Source: Microplitis mediator (lineage: Eukaryota > Arthropoda > Insecta > Hymenoptera > Braconidae). Taken from it: a stretch of DNA of 64,000 nt. Below the pieces are notes generated by a model. That model searched no databases, had not been told where the DNA came from, and saw only the letters and a list, made by a program, of their open reading frames with translations. Numbering within the stretch: the stretch's first letter is position 1; every line of letters begins with the position of its first letter. The stretch spans positions 11,998,465 through 12,062,464 of the forward strand of contig NC_079969.1 in the NCBI RefSeq assembly GCF_029852145.1. Reading direction: 5' to 3'. The translations under genes and the position numbers were made by a program. Below are positions 1-12,899 of this stretch, piece by piece.

Positions 1-499
1 AACCAAACATTTTCAAAATTCTACCAGCTCTAGAACTCAATAAAATACGTCGATTGCCGCCTCAACAATCAAAATCGGTCAATTCGTTCCTGAGATATCT
101 TGGGAGAGAGAAATGCTAAAATCAGTTGTTTTCGAAAACAATGGAATACGAACGTATTTTCGAGCTCGAAAATGTATTCACAACAATGTTTTCGAGCTCA
201 AGGAGCTCGAAAACAGCGGGAAGTTTTGGGGCTGGCCCGCAGGGTCAACCGATAGACAAATTTTTTTTTCTAAAAAGTACATGAAAAAATGAAAATTTCG
301 AATGAAGAAGTATCGATTACTATATCAAAGAAATCATGAGCAACAGTACAAAAAAAAGAGCAATTTTCGAACGGTTCATCGAAAAAATCTCAAAATTTAC
401 CAGAAAGAGTTTTTTTTATAAGTACTACAAAATATTAAAAAATGAAAGAAATGAAAAATCAAAATTTTTCAAACTGTCCGATTTGGAATGGAACCCTGT

Positions 500-1260
500 G
501 GAAAAGCTCTCATAAATTCTGATAAGATATTGAATATTTTTTATAAGAATCTATGAGCTTCGAAAATATCTATGAGATTTAAAAAAATTCTCATATGAAT
601 TTTTATGAGAATCTATGAGTCAAAGCTTTTCATGTTTTCCTATCATGATTTCCGTACTAGATTTTTTAAAGAATGAGTAAGATTTTTTATTTTATGAGAT
701 TTTGTGACTCGAATTCCGCCAACGATTATAAGATTGAATAAGTACTCTTACTTCTATAAGATTATTACAGTTTATTCTAATGTATTTTCAATAAAAATTG
801 ATCAGGCGAATTCCTATGTTATAATACTTACAAAATCTCAATAAGATTATTTTTTTATACGAAATTTTTAGAATTTATGTTTTAATAAGAGTTATCCTAG
901 GAGATAATATCTTATTAAATATCATAAAATATTTGTCATATTTTATGAGAAAATATTTAACAAGTATTTCTTCGAAATTTTATGAGACTGAATCAGGAAT
1001 CACATGGACAAATGCAGACCATTTTCTCATAAAAATTTTATGAGAATTAGTAAGAAAATCTATAATCGAATTAGCTTGTAAAAACTTAAAAGATTTAATT
1101 TTAATTTAAAAGCTATGTGATTTATGAGTTTTTGTAAGTTTTAGTTAGAAGGCTATTACTTATAAAATATTATGGGGTACTTATGAGATTTTATAAATGA
1201 TTTCCATTCACATAAAATATTAATTTTATCAGATTCATTCAAAAATAATTGCTTAACTTT
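500..1260. repeat. Degenerate TTATGAGA/TCTCATAA motif cluster
   Basis: The AT-rich stretch carries many short copies of TTATGAGA and its complement TCTCATAA at irregular spacing, often with AATTTTATGAG. The same motifs return at about 3175-3340, just beyond the TTAA element. They may be subterminal repeats of one old element that the TTAA element interrupted. No coding frame of interest lies in 1-1690. At 100-220 there is a small set of inverted GTTTTCGAGCTCGAAAAC-type motifs. Confidence 0.4.
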
Positions 1261-1689
1261 ATTTTTTTTTATAAGAATTTACACCAAAAATACTAATATA
1301 ATCACTTTTTCTTGTACTTTGAATATTTTAACTGTTCGGAGATGAGTGAAAATATAAGTTTTCATGTGATTTTTTACAAACCCAGTATTAATTATGATAC
1401 CTATGTTGACCAATGCGTAATTTCCTAAGTTTAAATGAGAATTTCCTGAATAGAATTGATCTATTTTTTCTTTTGTGGTTTCAAGCTTATAAAAAAATAT
1501 CCTAAGGTAAATTTTTTTTCTTAAAAACTTTAAATTTTGTGACAAGCTTTAATCTGCCATTTCTTTGACTTGATTGTTTTTTGCACTTTTGTTTATTACC
1601 TGGACATTTTTTATGCACCATAGCACATTAATGCACATCTAAAAAATAGTCCAATTTTTAAATTGTCTTCCCAAAACTTGTATTCGAAA

Positions 1690-1980
1690 CAAAGTTCCGC
1701 GAATGTCTCTCAGTTTTATGAAATTTATCACAATAGATAGTTAGAAATCAGTCTGCGACTGATTGATAAACCGTAAAAAAAAAAAAAAAAAAATTCGTCT
1801 TCACTGAGATCCGAACTCACGTTACTTCCACCATGGAAAAAGATCGATATGGAGAAGGGGGAAGTCACCGGTGCTAGGCAGCAGCAGCGGGAGTAGTTCG
1901 GTGCTCGCCACGAGATCGCGCCTACGATTTGTAGTGTCCCTGGTAAGACATTTATTTCAGAAGTGTTATATTTCAAGTTT
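1690..1980 (-). other. Possible pol III-derived repeat (weak SINE candidate)
   Basis: On the minus strand a GC-richer segment contains GAGTTCGGATCTC, close to the tRNA T-loop/B-box consensus, and a run of about 19 T follows 15 bases later, as a pol III terminator would. No convincing A box was found at the expected distance, and the T run may simply be the complement of a poly(A) tail. The overlapping 82-residue frame has no recognisable domain. It is listed because its composition differs clearly from its surroundings. Confidence 0.22.
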
Positions 1981-2350
1981 CAATACGATCTTGTTCGAGT
2001 ACTCCTCTGTCATTTGACAGAGCGACAAGTACCTTTTTGGATTGTACTATAGTATATCCTGTAATACATCATGACTTTAATATTTAATATTAATGTTTAC
2101 TTGAGTAATTATTGATGAATAAATAAACTGACTCAATTTCATAGATTTTTCGGGATGAGATTGCTGAGGATTGTCCGCATAAATACTCATACAAATATTC
2201 TTGAGTATACATAATAAAAACGTTTTGATTTCATGCTAAAAAATTCGATAATTTAGCATATAATCCTCAATCAATACTAAAGAAACTATAATTTAATCAA
2301 TCTCATAAATTTTTTCGTTACTATATGGAAAATTACTGTACTCACATTGA

Positions 2351-3167
2351 TTAACCCTTCCTTACCCACGCTATGAGCGTGGCGCCGCCTTTTTTAAATT
2401 TTATTTTTTTTCTCGTAACTACTTAAATTCGTAGTTTTGAAAAAATTCAATTCTTTCTTTGATCTATTAAAAAATTTTTACTGCTATTTACATGCATAAA
2501 AACCCTTGGAAAATATTTTTACATTCTAAAATTCGAGACCGAGTTTGAGAAAACGGCGCTCTGCCGCCCATCGTGGGTAAGTCTCCCGATCTTTTTCAAA
2601 CTGCGCTGTTGCCAACTTTCTTTGCCGCCAGTATTTTAGCCTGTTTTACCACATGTTCAACACAACTGGTAAAGAGAAGTGATTTTTCAGGTTAATTTTT
2701 ATTTTTATTATATTATTTACAAATTAATTGTTATTAAATAATAATTAATACTATTTATATAAAATAATTTTGTTTTATAACTTTGTGAGTATTAGAATTT
2801 ATTAGAGTATTAGAGTATTAGAATATTATTATATAAAATAGAAATATAATGATATAAACTTTAGTACAAATAAGTTCTGAAAAAATTATTATTCATAGAA
2901 TAATACAATATTTATATATATATGTATATAAATATAAATAATAAATATAATTGAAAATGTTAATTTTTCGATTTTTGATAATAAATAATCTGGTTCCATG
3001 AAAAAACTGCGAATTTATATTACAATTTTTCTTTGATAATTATTAAATACTGTATAATAGTCGTGGTTAAACGTTTGGCAACAGCGCGTTCAATTTAACA
3101 CGGCGGCGCGACGCTAACCACGTGGGTAAATTCGGCTGGCAAAAGAACGTGGGTAACGAAGGGTTAA
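2351..3167. mobile_element. TTAA-flanked non-autonomous DNA element (piggyBac-like)
   Basis: TTAA stands at both ends (2351-2354 and 3164-3167). Just inside are inverted ends CCCTTCCTTACCCACG and CGTGGGTAACGAAGGG, leaving a body of 809 bp. TTAA duplication with CCC ends is the hallmark of the piggyBac superfamily. Inside are subterminal GC-rich pieces (near 2555-2625 and 3070-3120) and AT-rich filler, with no transposase frame. A 108-bp relative with the same ends lies at 31375-31490. Confidence 0.7.
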
Positions 3168-3367
3168 TCATTATCAAATCTTATATGATTACTTCAGAAA
3201 TCGTCTCATACAATCTTATTCATTTCCAAAATAGACGCAATTGTAAACTTTACATTTTTCGAAAACTTATAAATACTTATAATCATAAAATTACAGCTTC
3301 TGTTTCTTATAGATTCTGATCATTTATATGAGAATTTTAAGAAAAAATTTTTTTTTTAGCACTATCT

Positions 3368-6300
3368 CCCGATGAAAAAAGATTTTGTCTAATCATATAT
3401 GATCATGCATAATTGTCTACATATGATCAGATCCAAAAATTGGCCAGGTCTGATCATACATAACTTGATCTGTTTATATATGACAGATATGATTATATAT
3501 AATCATGCATGAACGAATATAGTCATTTTTAGAATCTCATTTAAAATATCTGTAAATTATTAATTAAGTAATTTAATTAGGATTTATTGTCTTCATGAAT
3601 ATAAATGTCGGTTAAAATTAAATAATAAAAAAAAATTATTATCCGTTCCCGATGAAAAAAGATTTTGTCTAATCATATATGATTATACATGTTCATATAT
3701 GATCATATATAATTATATATGACCCCATACATAATTAGATCTGATCATACCTGGCTGTTATAACCCCATATATAATCATACATAAGTCTATATATGATCA
3801 GATCTAATTATATATAAGTCTATATATAATTAGATATAATCATACCTAGCTGTTATAACCCCATATATTATCATATATAAGTCTATACATGATTAGATCT
3901 GATCAGACATGGCTAACATAAATTCATGTATAGTCGTGCATAAGTTTATATATGATTGGATCTGATAAGACATGACTGATATCAACTTATATGTAGATAT
4001 ATATGTCTATGTATGATTAAATCTGATCAGACTTTATTGATATGAAACCTATAAATATTTAATTATGTATATAGTTCCAATAAATATATATATTACACTG
4101 TGCCAAATGAAATCGATATTTTTTTTTTCGGTCCCATACGAAAATTAGGTTGTCTCACTAAAAAAAAAAAATCCTGAAAAAATTTCAGCTCGATATGTCT
4201 ATTTTTCAGTTAGCTCTCGCGTAAATAAGAATTTTCTAATAAAATTGTTTTTTATCCCAACTAAATATTTTACAACTCATTAAATATAACTGATTAAAAA
4301 ATGGCCAAGGTGCCATTTTGTAGGGAATTCAATTCTCTACAAAAGGAACTTTTGATCGAATGAAAAACATCAGCCAATTTTTTTCTGCAGCCATTTGAAC
4401 CTATTTTTTTTTCAAAATTTATATTTATCTTTAGTATTAAACGCTTAGAAAACTATGTTGCTATGTATGAAACTTATTGACTTCAATTTCTCTAGGAACC
4501 TTTATGATCCCAAGAACTAGTTTTCATACTTAAAGTAATAAACAAAACATTAAACTATTAATATTATCGATATTTCTAACAAGACTTTTTCTTCGTATTG
4601 ACATTTTTTGCATTTAATCTTTCTAGTAATTTTTATCTGCATTAGAATATCGTTCGTAATTGTGATTTTGAGATTCTCATACTGCTGATCAAAAATTATT
4701 ACTTTATTGATAAAAATATACATTGTTTATAATAATAAAATACCCATAAAAATTCAATTAAAGAAAAAATTGATGTTCTAATGTGCAGAAAATTTTCTTT
4801 TAATTCTGTTACTAGTTTTTAAGAGTTTATGATATGTCAGGAGACCCTATTGCGAATATAAAATGTACTTGCTCCAAACTAATTAATTAATTAGTTAATT
4901 AATCAATAAATAGATAAATTAAATAATTTCTACTACAAGTTGTTGCTGCCCATTGTAGGCAACTTTCAGATTGTTTGCAATAGGTTCTCCTGACAAATTA
5001 TAAGCTCTTAAAGACTAGTAACAGAATCGATAAAAACTTTTCTGCACAATTAGAACATCACTTTTTCCTTTATTTAAATTTTTATAAGTATTTTATTATG
5101 ATAAACAAGGAGCAAGTACATTTTATATTCGCAATAGGGTCTCCTGACATATCATAAACTCTTAAAAACTAGTAACAGAATTAAAAGAAAATTTTCTGCA
5201 CATTAGAACATCAATTTTTTCGTTAATTGAATTTTTATGGGTATTTTATTATTATAAACAATGTATATTTTTATCAATAAAATAATAATTTTTGATGAGC
5301 AGTATGAGAATTTCAAAATTACAATTATAGACAATATTCTAATGCAGATAAAAATTACTAGAAAGATTAAATGCAAAAAATGTCAAAACGAAGAAAAAGT
5401 CGTGTTAGAAATATCGATAATATCAATAGTTTAATGTTTTGTTTATTACTTTAAGTATGAAAACTATTCCTTGGGATCATAAAGGTTCCTAGAAAAATTT
5501 AATTCAGTAAGTTTCATACATAGCAACATAGTTTTCTAAGCGTTTAATAGTAAATATAAATGTAAATTTTGAAAAAATTAGGTTCAAATGGCTGCAAAAA
5601 AAAATTGGCTGATGTTTTTCATTCGATCAAAAGTTCCTTTTGTAGAGAATTGAATTCCTTACAAAATGGCACCTTGTCAATTTTTTAATCAGTTATATTT
5701 AATGAGTTGTAAAATATTTAGTTGGGATAAAAAACAATTTTATTAGAAAATTCTTATTTACGCGAGAGCTAACTGAAAAATAGACATATCGAGCTGAAAT
5801 TTTTTCAGGATTTTTTTTTTAGTGAGACAACCTAATTTTTGTATGGGACCGAAAAAAAAAAATATCGATTTCATTTGGCACAGTGTAATATATATATTTA
5901 TTGGAACTATATACATAATTAAATATTTATAGGTTTCATATCAATAAAGTCTGACCAGATTTAATCATACATAGTCATAAACTATACACATGTTTATATC
6001 AATCATGTCTGATCAGATCCAATCATATATAAACTTATGCACGACTATACATGAATTTAAATAAGCCATGTCTGATCAGATCTAATCATGTATAGACTTG
6101 TATATGGTTATATTTGGGGTCATAACAGCCAGGTATGATTAGATCTAACTATATATAGACTTATATATAAATAGATCTGATCATATATAGACTTACATAT
6201 GATTATATATGGGGTTATAACAGCCAGGTATGATCATATCTAATTATACATAGACTCATATATAATCAGATCTGATCATATCTAGACTTATATATGGGCT

Positions 6301-6481
6301 TATAACAGCCAGGTATAATCAGATATAATTATGTATGGGGTCATATATAATTATATATGATTAATATATAATTAATATATAATTATATATGACCCCATAT
6401 ATAATCATGCATGATTATATATAACTTCATATATGATTATATATAATCATATATGATTAGACAAAACCTTTTTTCATCGGG
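3368..6481. mobile_element. Large palindromic foldback element, 3.1 kb
   Basis: The end CCCGATGAAAAAAG at 3368, repeated at 3648, is mirrored by CTTTTTTCATCGGG ending at 6481. The arms stay complementary for more than 1 kb: the ACTGTGCCAAATGAAATCGAT block at about 4092 returns inverted near 5885, and the ATGTCAGGAGACCCTATTGCG block near 4835 returns inverted near 5150. A third, partial copy of that inner block lies in the loop near 4980. The outer part of each arm (about 3650-4080 and 5930-6470) is a degenerate tandem repeat built on TATATGATCAGATCTGATCATA with a recurring GCTGTTATAACCCCATATATA. There is no coding capacity and no clear target duplication. Confidence 0.8.
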
Positions 6482-6665
6482 CGATCAATACTAATTTTTG
6501 CTTAAAGATCTTCAAACTAGGTATTTCAAGCTTAAAATTGCTTTTTTTAGTTTTACGATACGACCATTTTTCGATAAAATACAGCCTTTCCAAAATCAAT
6601 AAAAAATTTCTAAAATACTTTTGTTCCTTTAATTTCTTGGATAAGTGTATATAAAATACTCAATA
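6482..6665 (-). repeat. Fragment of a dispersed repeat shared with 54340
   Basis: The reverse complement matches the start of the repeat at 54340: ATCAAAGGAAC-like, then TTTTTTA(C/T)TGATTTT, GGAAGGCTGTA and a CGTATCG block, in the same order. It directly abuts the palindromic foldback and is in the opposite orientation to the 54340 copy. Confidence 0.5.
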
Positions 6666-8279
6666 CTAACTCAAATGAGACATCTTGAAAGGTCGTTTCA
6701 TATTTTTGTACAATATAACGATTTTATTCAACGCAGACCTGATTAGCGGGCTTTATGACGTCTGCGTTGCGAACCTTAAACGGCTATTATCGACCGGTGC
6801 AAAGAAGTTGAGTAAAATCAAAATAGATGACCTCGACTTCCACCGGCGTTATGAAAAGTGAGTGTTGAAATGACATTTCACCACGCGACTCAAGATTTTT
6901 AACTGAGCTCCCTCTATTAAACATCGTAAGAACTCGTTGAACGACTTGACCTTGATCATATGGAGAGTGGGTTATACCGCGTGGTTGTGTTGCATTAATT
7001 TTGTTAATAAATATTGATATTAATAATTAAAACATCTGAGTAAATTTAAAATCAATTAAATATGAATGCTGAATTTTAAAGCCGATGGTTGGTTGTAATT
7101 TTGTGGGTGCACCGTGTCGCTAAACAGCCATAGACCTTTGGTCCGTGTATGTAACCCTACGACTCGTGCTGAAAACATTGCCCTCACCACATAAAGACTG
7201 TCTTAGTATCCTAACTATGCAATATACTATTTCATTATCTTCATCACATATTTCTTACCGTTTGGAACTGCTGGTGCCCTAAGGGATTCGTAAGTTATAA
7301 TACTGTTCCTGTTCCATTTAGTTATAATTTAAATTTGTTTTATCTTACTTGTTATTATACACAATACTTGCTTAAAAAATATAAAAAAAAAAGCATTTTA
7401 TATTTTAATATCTAGTCTTTTATTCTTAATTCAAATCTTTACAACATTTAATAATAACAAAAAGCATGTTTCACAAATACATTTATTATTAAAAATGGTA
7501 TATGCACTTCCTTAAAAAACAATTTTTTTTGTAATTACATTACTAAAAATATATAAAAAAAAGCTTTAATTTTTAAATTATATATTATTTATATTTATTG
7601 AATTGAAAAGTTTTTTTTTATTAATTATTAATCATCGAAAAACTTATAGATAAAATGGGGAAAACGGTTGATTTTGTTAATCGGCCCAAAAATATTATTA
7701 ATTACTTATACAATGGCAAGTTCAGTTTCTTGTTCTGAAGAAATTTATTTGCTACACATTTTCGCCTTTATTTTTATGTTCTGTGTTATACTCATTTTTT
7801 TATAAGGCATTGAGATATATGCACTTTGAGCGATTAGCGAAAATCGCCATTATATCATTCCAAGCTCGTAGGATTCAAAAAAAAATTTTTTTCATTCATA
7901 AAATTTAATAACGATTGACTGATGAACTGCCTATTTATTACCAAGATTTTCAAGTGAAATCGTGTTCATGAAACATAAAATACTGATAAGCTTTTTAGCT
8001 TTTCTCGAATACTTAGCAAACAAAGAGAATTATCTGTTTTATTTTTTGTGTAGTTTTGGATGACAATGCCTCCAATATTAATTTACCAATCTTTGTTCAA
8101 GTCTAGAATACTATTCAATAAAAATTGAAAAAAACTCATTTTTCCCTAAACCTGTCATTCACAATATTTTGAAATCATATAAATTGATTGAGACGGCTTT
8201 AATAACAATTTAAAGCTTTATTTAAATTTTGGAACTGAATAAATTTTAAGAAAACTAATAATTCTAGTCATTTTGTAAT
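6666..8279. other. AT-rich sequence without a recognised gene
   Basis: Neither strand has a long open frame. A moderately GC-rich block at about 6730-7200 includes a small inverted repeat, CGCAGACCTG to GACGTCTGCG, which could be exonic, regulatory or another repeat. The remainder is low-complexity A/T sequence. Confidence 0.3.
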
Positions 8280-9049
8280 ACTATGTTACGTCCCAGCCTG
8301 TACGGCAGATGACGTGAGCTTTTACTTCTTTAATTACCGACCTGAAATCTAACTAATAATATCGAATATCGATAATCAAGTAATGTTCATAATATTTAAT
8401 GAATTGTATAAAGTAATATAATAGAATAATATTATTTAAGATATTTGAAAGTTAAGAAGATGAGTAATAGTTGATAATGTTATTTTTCTATATTTTATCA
8501 AATATAAATAAGCGCTGACGCCTCGAGTTGATCCTCGAGACGTGCAGCTGCACAAACATCTATTTTGTTTAAGATAACTTTTGTGAATAGATAAGTGACT
8601 CATTTATTTGTAACAAAAGTGGAGAGATCGTGAGAATTAAGTATATTCAATAAATATTAGAATGGATCATTCGAGAACATGCGTTATCTCGAATGGACCC
8701 CACCATATGAATCGATGCGCGGGTCTGATGCCCAAACGTATTGATAAGAGTTACTCTAGTTTTTCTCGATCAGGAGAAGTCAGTCTGAAATATAGAATCA
8801 TCGAGAGCAGTCAGGCTCAGAATAAAACACTTAACTTCGTTCTCACATTCTCGAAGCTATTATTGAGAATAACTTAACAATATTATAATACCACAATTGT
8901 ACGTTTCACAATTCTCTAATTATCTCTTTACTCATTGAATAAAACTGATCCAGATAATATTTATTTAATAACATATAAATATAACCAGTTTATTGCAACC
9001 ACCAAATGGTGGCTGTTCAACCCTGTGATGGCGAGATAAAGCGCCCATC

Positions 9050-9701
9050 CGAAAACGGTCCCCAGTTGGCAAAGACGCCGAACGACACCGACGACATACT
9101 TCCCGCTCGAGCATCCACAAGTTTTCCCAAAAGGAAACGGATAGCGGGGGAAAGCAACGGGCACAAGAGGTGGACCAACCCGGGCCCATGTACAATGAAC
9201 GGTCCTCAGTTGGGTACAACACCTAAGGCACCGGAACCAGTATTCAGCAGTGGCCCAACGAGTGCCGAGATAGCGTCGATCGTTGCCAGATCTGCAGCGA
9301 GGATGGAGATTGTCACCAACCCGGGCCCACGCGCACGCAGTCCCCAGTTGGCAGCACCCACAGCAGCATGGCTCGATTATGACAACGCGCCACTACTGTC
9401 TGAATATCCAGACAACTTCGAAACCAGGCCGGGAGACCTGTTCCCACCACCAAACAGGGTACAGACGTCGTTGCAATGACTGTTGGCGACATTAACACCG
9501 CTGGCCGAGGTAAAACCTAAGGCGGTGTCCAAGCGCCAAAGATTCACCGCATATGACAAGGCGCTGCGTCTATATAAAGTAACGCGATTCAAGAACGTCC
9601 TGGCACCGGACATTGAGACTTTGAACAAAACGGCTCACCAGCTGCTAAACGAGCTTGAAGAAAAAAGGCAAGCAAGCTCATCTCTTTTCTTCTTCAGGTA
9701 G
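9050..9701 (+). pseudogene. Family-B 3' ORF with a nonsense mutation
   Basis: The frame encodes a protein closely related to the ORF at 20205-21085. Shared blocks include TNPGP twice, a basic FPKRKR stretch, WLDYDNAPLLSEYPDNF and, after the stop, LTPLAEVKPKAV and AYDKALRLYKVTR. A TGA at 9477-9479 stands where the other copy has an AGA arginine codon, and the frame continues unchanged behind it to 9701. The first in-frame ATG (9006) lies in the host LTR, not in the element. Function is unknown. The repeated TNPGP-x(4-5)-(S/G)PQ units look like 2A-type NPGP sites but lack the usual acidic residues. Confidence 0.6.
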
Positions 9702-9707
9702 GAGGGG

Positions 9708-10982
9708 TGTGATGGTGAAATGAAGCGACCGAGCAGACCAGTATTGAAACCACCGTTGTGATTTGTTTGTGATAACTAGATCTTATTACTATGTGCTTAT
9801 CCTAATTACTGTTACTAGTTTTATTATTACTATTTTGCTTAAATAACTAATTTCTTATGACTACTTTCACTATTTTCTACTTATATTACTATGAATACTT
9901 ATTGTTTACTTAATTACTATGATTTACTTATTACTATAAGTATATTCTAATATCGTAATATTATTGTTTACGACTAATTATAACTAGTTTCTTATTACTA
10001 CTTGTATTATTTTGACTAATTACTATTGTGATTTATTTTCTTATTATAAACACCATTATTTTCTACTATGACGACGTATTATTATTTATTTGTATTACTA
10101 TGGCTGTGTTTAATTACTATTAAGATTAACATGAATTAATTTAGTGATATTACATTTATACGAGTGTACCGAGTGAGTATATGAATGCGCGCCCGAGTGA
10201 AAATTATTAAGTCCCGAGCAGGCAAAGTCAAAGGGAAAAAAATAAAAATACGGATAAAGATTCCGAGTGAATCTTTTAAATGATTCAAGAGATTGAAAGA
10301 ATCGTGAAATAAGGCGAAATATGAGAAATAATATGTGAGATTTTAAATTAACTCCAAATTTCAATCGCTCATTCTTTCATTTTCTTTCCATTCGCTCGGT
10401 GCACCGTCGCTCGCACGGCTAAGTTCTCCGTATTTAGTGTTTACTTAAACACTTAAACACATTCTTTTTCTTTCATTTCATATTTTATTTTAAATCAAAT
10501 TACTTTTTTTCAATTTCCTTTGATTTTGTCACTTTGGATTTAGAATTATTTTGCGTTCACGATGCTTTCACGGACAACAATAGAGGGCGATGGAATTTAT
10601 TCTGTCCATACGTACAGCGGATAGCTAAATTAATAAAACCGCGCATAAAAGCCCGTAGAGGCAACTTAGTCTCTCCAAGAGAAGTTGTCAGAGGAAGACC
10701 ATTCCCGGACAACATCAATGAAGCTCTCTTACCAGGAGTCCAACCGGACCAGGTAAGCGAAGTTTTAATTCTCATGGAGGGTTGAGGGTCCCCACCCTGA
10801 GGCCTTCTGCCAAAGGGTGGCAAGCGAAACTAGCCGAGTAGTGGGGGTTTGCCGGAGACCATCCGCTTATCCTCATGGGAGGGGAAACGGGTGTAGGGCC
10901 GGATGAGAAGTCGACCAGACACCCCCGAGGCACCCGGGAAAGGGTAGAACCGCGATACTAGTCCGCGAAATTTTGGTATTGG

Positions 10983-11080
<98 letters not shown>

Positions 11081-11625
11081 AACAGAGAAGTCGCTAATTA
11101 ACCGCGTAACCGTAGTTAATCTTTAAATAATGATAAACCATGATTATTAGTTAAAATAATAATTAACCGTGGTTATTATTTAAAAGAATAATAATCCGTG
11201 ATTATAAATAAATAATCCATGTTAATTATTTATCTTTGTAAAGGTAGTAGAACAGGGCTCGAAGCTCATGTAAAAAGATTTTCTTTTTTTTTTTGTTTAA
11301 ATAAAGTTTTGGATTATTGTTTTATTAAAAACTGTCTATATTTCAAAGACCCCTTTTCAACCCTGGACTCCGGCGAGCTAAACCGAGCAAAAAGGGGTAG
11401 CTGTTTATTTGAAATTGTCAATTTGCAATTTATAATTGTTAACAAATTACTGGTTCGTCTAAGTTCCGAATTTCTGGTATATTTAGAATTTGAACTGATT
11501 TTGATTTATAACTAATTTTGTTCGTGTTTAACGTTAATTGATAATTTCTTTAATAATAATAATTTTTTTAATTTCTTTAATAATTACTTCAACAATTTTA
11601 ATTTAACCCAATTTTACTCGTTACA
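9708..11625 (+). repeat. Family-B 3' LTR (1918 bp)
   Basis: A polypurine tract, AGGTAGGAGGGG, directly precedes the TG at 9708, and the repeat ends CTCGTTACA at 11625. The LTR matches those at 21142-22743 and 25807-26998 over long blocks: CGGTGCACCGTCGCTCGCACGG-like, CCCGTAGAGGCAACTTAG, GGAGGGTTGAGGGTCCCCACC and ACTCCGGCGAGCTAAACCGAG. It is unusually long and contains a GT microsatellite of about 93 bp. The GC-rich block 10560-10980 is conserved in all three copies and may hold the promoter or packaging structure. Confidence 0.75.
10987..11079. repeat. (GT)n microsatellite inside LTR B
   Basis: About 46 uninterrupted GT repeats follow the conserved GGTATTGGGTGTAT. The same microsatellite occupies the same LTR position at 26454-26550 and is much shorter in the copy at about 22288. 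Confidence 0.97.
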
Positions 11626-11734
11626 ACCCATACAAATTATTATTTATAATTATATGTAAGTTTTCATAACGTCCACTTTAAATCAACCGCTCAACTACGC
11701 CAGCGCTAAACCATCAACCAGGACGTAACAACTA

Positions 11735-11910
11735 CTCTAAAACACAAATGCATTTCAGTGCGAAAAAATTGAAGGCTCAGTTAAACTGCTACATAATGTA
11801 GTTGCTCGATAAGCATGCTTAAGTAAATAAATGCGGTAAGTATGCTTGCCTACAAACATGGTTAGCAATCAGCCTGGATTCCATAATTAAAAATAAAAAG
11901 TGCGTAGTTA
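11735..11910. other. Short spacer between solo LTR and gypsy element
   Basis: This 176-bp segment separates the ACTA duplication of the solo LTR from the TGTTACG start of the next LTR. Neither a gene nor a clear repeat was seen in it. Confidence 0.4.
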
Positions 11911-12857
11911 TGTTACGTCGTGAAATAGTTAAGAAATATTTTACACATAAGATAATATTCATTTGGCTAAATAAAACGAAACTAGATTTTCCTAGATTAC
12001 AAGAGCTATCAGTTCAATAAATCCCGTTTTTTTCTCTCGCAAGAGCTCATAAGGGGAGATTGATAAGGAAAAAAGTTATTTAGGTTTCATAGATGATACA
12101 ACAATATGAGGCAATCGCCTGTTTATGGAATTAAACTTTAAATTATGATCGTATCCACCCGGTATACTTTTTTCTTTTCGCAATCTTCTTTTTAAAGCTC
12201 GGATATCGTGAGAAATATTAAATTCAGTGATAGTGAAACAACAAAAAAGACCACCGACAACTTAATCATTTTTGCACTACTCGCCGCCAAACAGCAGCAT
12301 TAACAAAATCGGGAAGAGTCCAAGTATACTGTCCAGCCACCAAATCGTCACGATCATCATCAACTGTAGTGTATATTTTGAGCAACTATTTTAAATAAAA
12401 CCAACAGCAATAGTAAGTCCTGAAATTTTTATTACTAAATTTTAGAAACGTATACACTTCGCCTATCCCATTCATGCTCGACACTAAACAACGTGGTCCC
12501 CATTACTCAAGTAAAGGACTTCAGTGTCTTGACTAAAAATTAAGGGACTGAAATATATGTTATGTCTATCCGGACGTAGCAGATGCACAAATTATAATTT
12601 AGCGATAATTATCGCTGATAATGATTCTTCTGAAATTTTTACATCGCCCAAAACTATTCCTTTACAATTAAATAAATCGGATTTAGATATATGAAATAAT
12701 ATATATATTCAAACAACCAGTTTATTTCAACCACGAAATGGTGGCTGTTCAACCCATACTTAATTATTATTCATAAGTATATGTAAGTTTACATTGCGTC
12801 TATTTTAAATCGACCGTCGAACTACGTCAGCGCCAAATCATCAACCAGGACGTAAAA
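11911..12857 (+). repeat. 5' LTR of the gypsy element (family A relative)
   Basis: It starts TGTTACGTCG and ends near GGACGTAAAA, with the last base of the expected TAACA mutated. The distal 170 bp match the solo LTR ending at 11730, while the proximal part differs, so the two belong to different subfamilies. The primer-binding site follows 20 bp downstream. No matching 3' LTR was found; the 3' end of the element is lost or replaced at about 20100-20205. Confidence 0.65.
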
Positions 12858-12876
12858 ACTTATATATTATTAAAAT

Positions 12877-12899
12877 TGGTGGCAGCGACGGATTCGAAC
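12877..12899 (+). promoter_or_regulatory. Primer-binding site, tRNA-Leu type
   Basis: TGGTGGCAGCG is complementary to the 3' end of a tRNA ending CGCTGCCACCA, as in eukaryotic tRNA-Leu recalled from memory. The match resumes at GGATTCGAAC, the complement of a T-loop GTTCGAATCC, after a small difference. This would prime minus-strand DNA synthesis. Its spacing of about 20 bp from the LTR end is larger than usual. Confidence 0.6.

Larger units (their letters stand above)
9024..11625 (+). mobile_element. Family-B LTR element with large internal deletion
   Basis: The insert runs from TGTGATGG to CTCGTTACA and is flanked by ACCC (9020-9023 and 11626-11629), the interrupted target being a solo family-A LTR. 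Its first 25 bases resemble the start of its own 3' LTR (TGTGATGGTGAAATGAAGCG), after which the sequence passes straight into the 3' ORF. The element has therefore lost most of the 5' LTR and all of gag-pol, either by deletion after insertion or because it moved as a defective copy. Confidence 0.75.
8284..11730 (+). mobile_element. Solo LTR, family A, interrupted by family B
   Basis: The LTR begins TGTTACGTCC and ends GGACGTAACA, perfect 10-base inverted termini. ACTA flanks it on both sides (8280-8283 and 11731-11734), the 4-bp duplication of a gypsy-type integration. No internal region follows, so this is a solo LTR left by LTR-LTR recombination. Its sequence is split at 9024-11625 by another element, leaving about 845 bp. 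Its 3' part (CCAGTTTATT, GGTGGCTGTTCAACCC, AACCAGGACGTAA) matches the 5' LTR at 11911-12857. Its middle (8650-8880) matches the inverted fragment at 53882-54310. Confidence 0.78.

Noticed and set aside
10873..11082. Histidine/threonine-rich open frame
   Set aside because: It is the translation of a GT microsatellite in the LTR; the same applies to the Cys/Val and His/Thr frames at 26339-26631.
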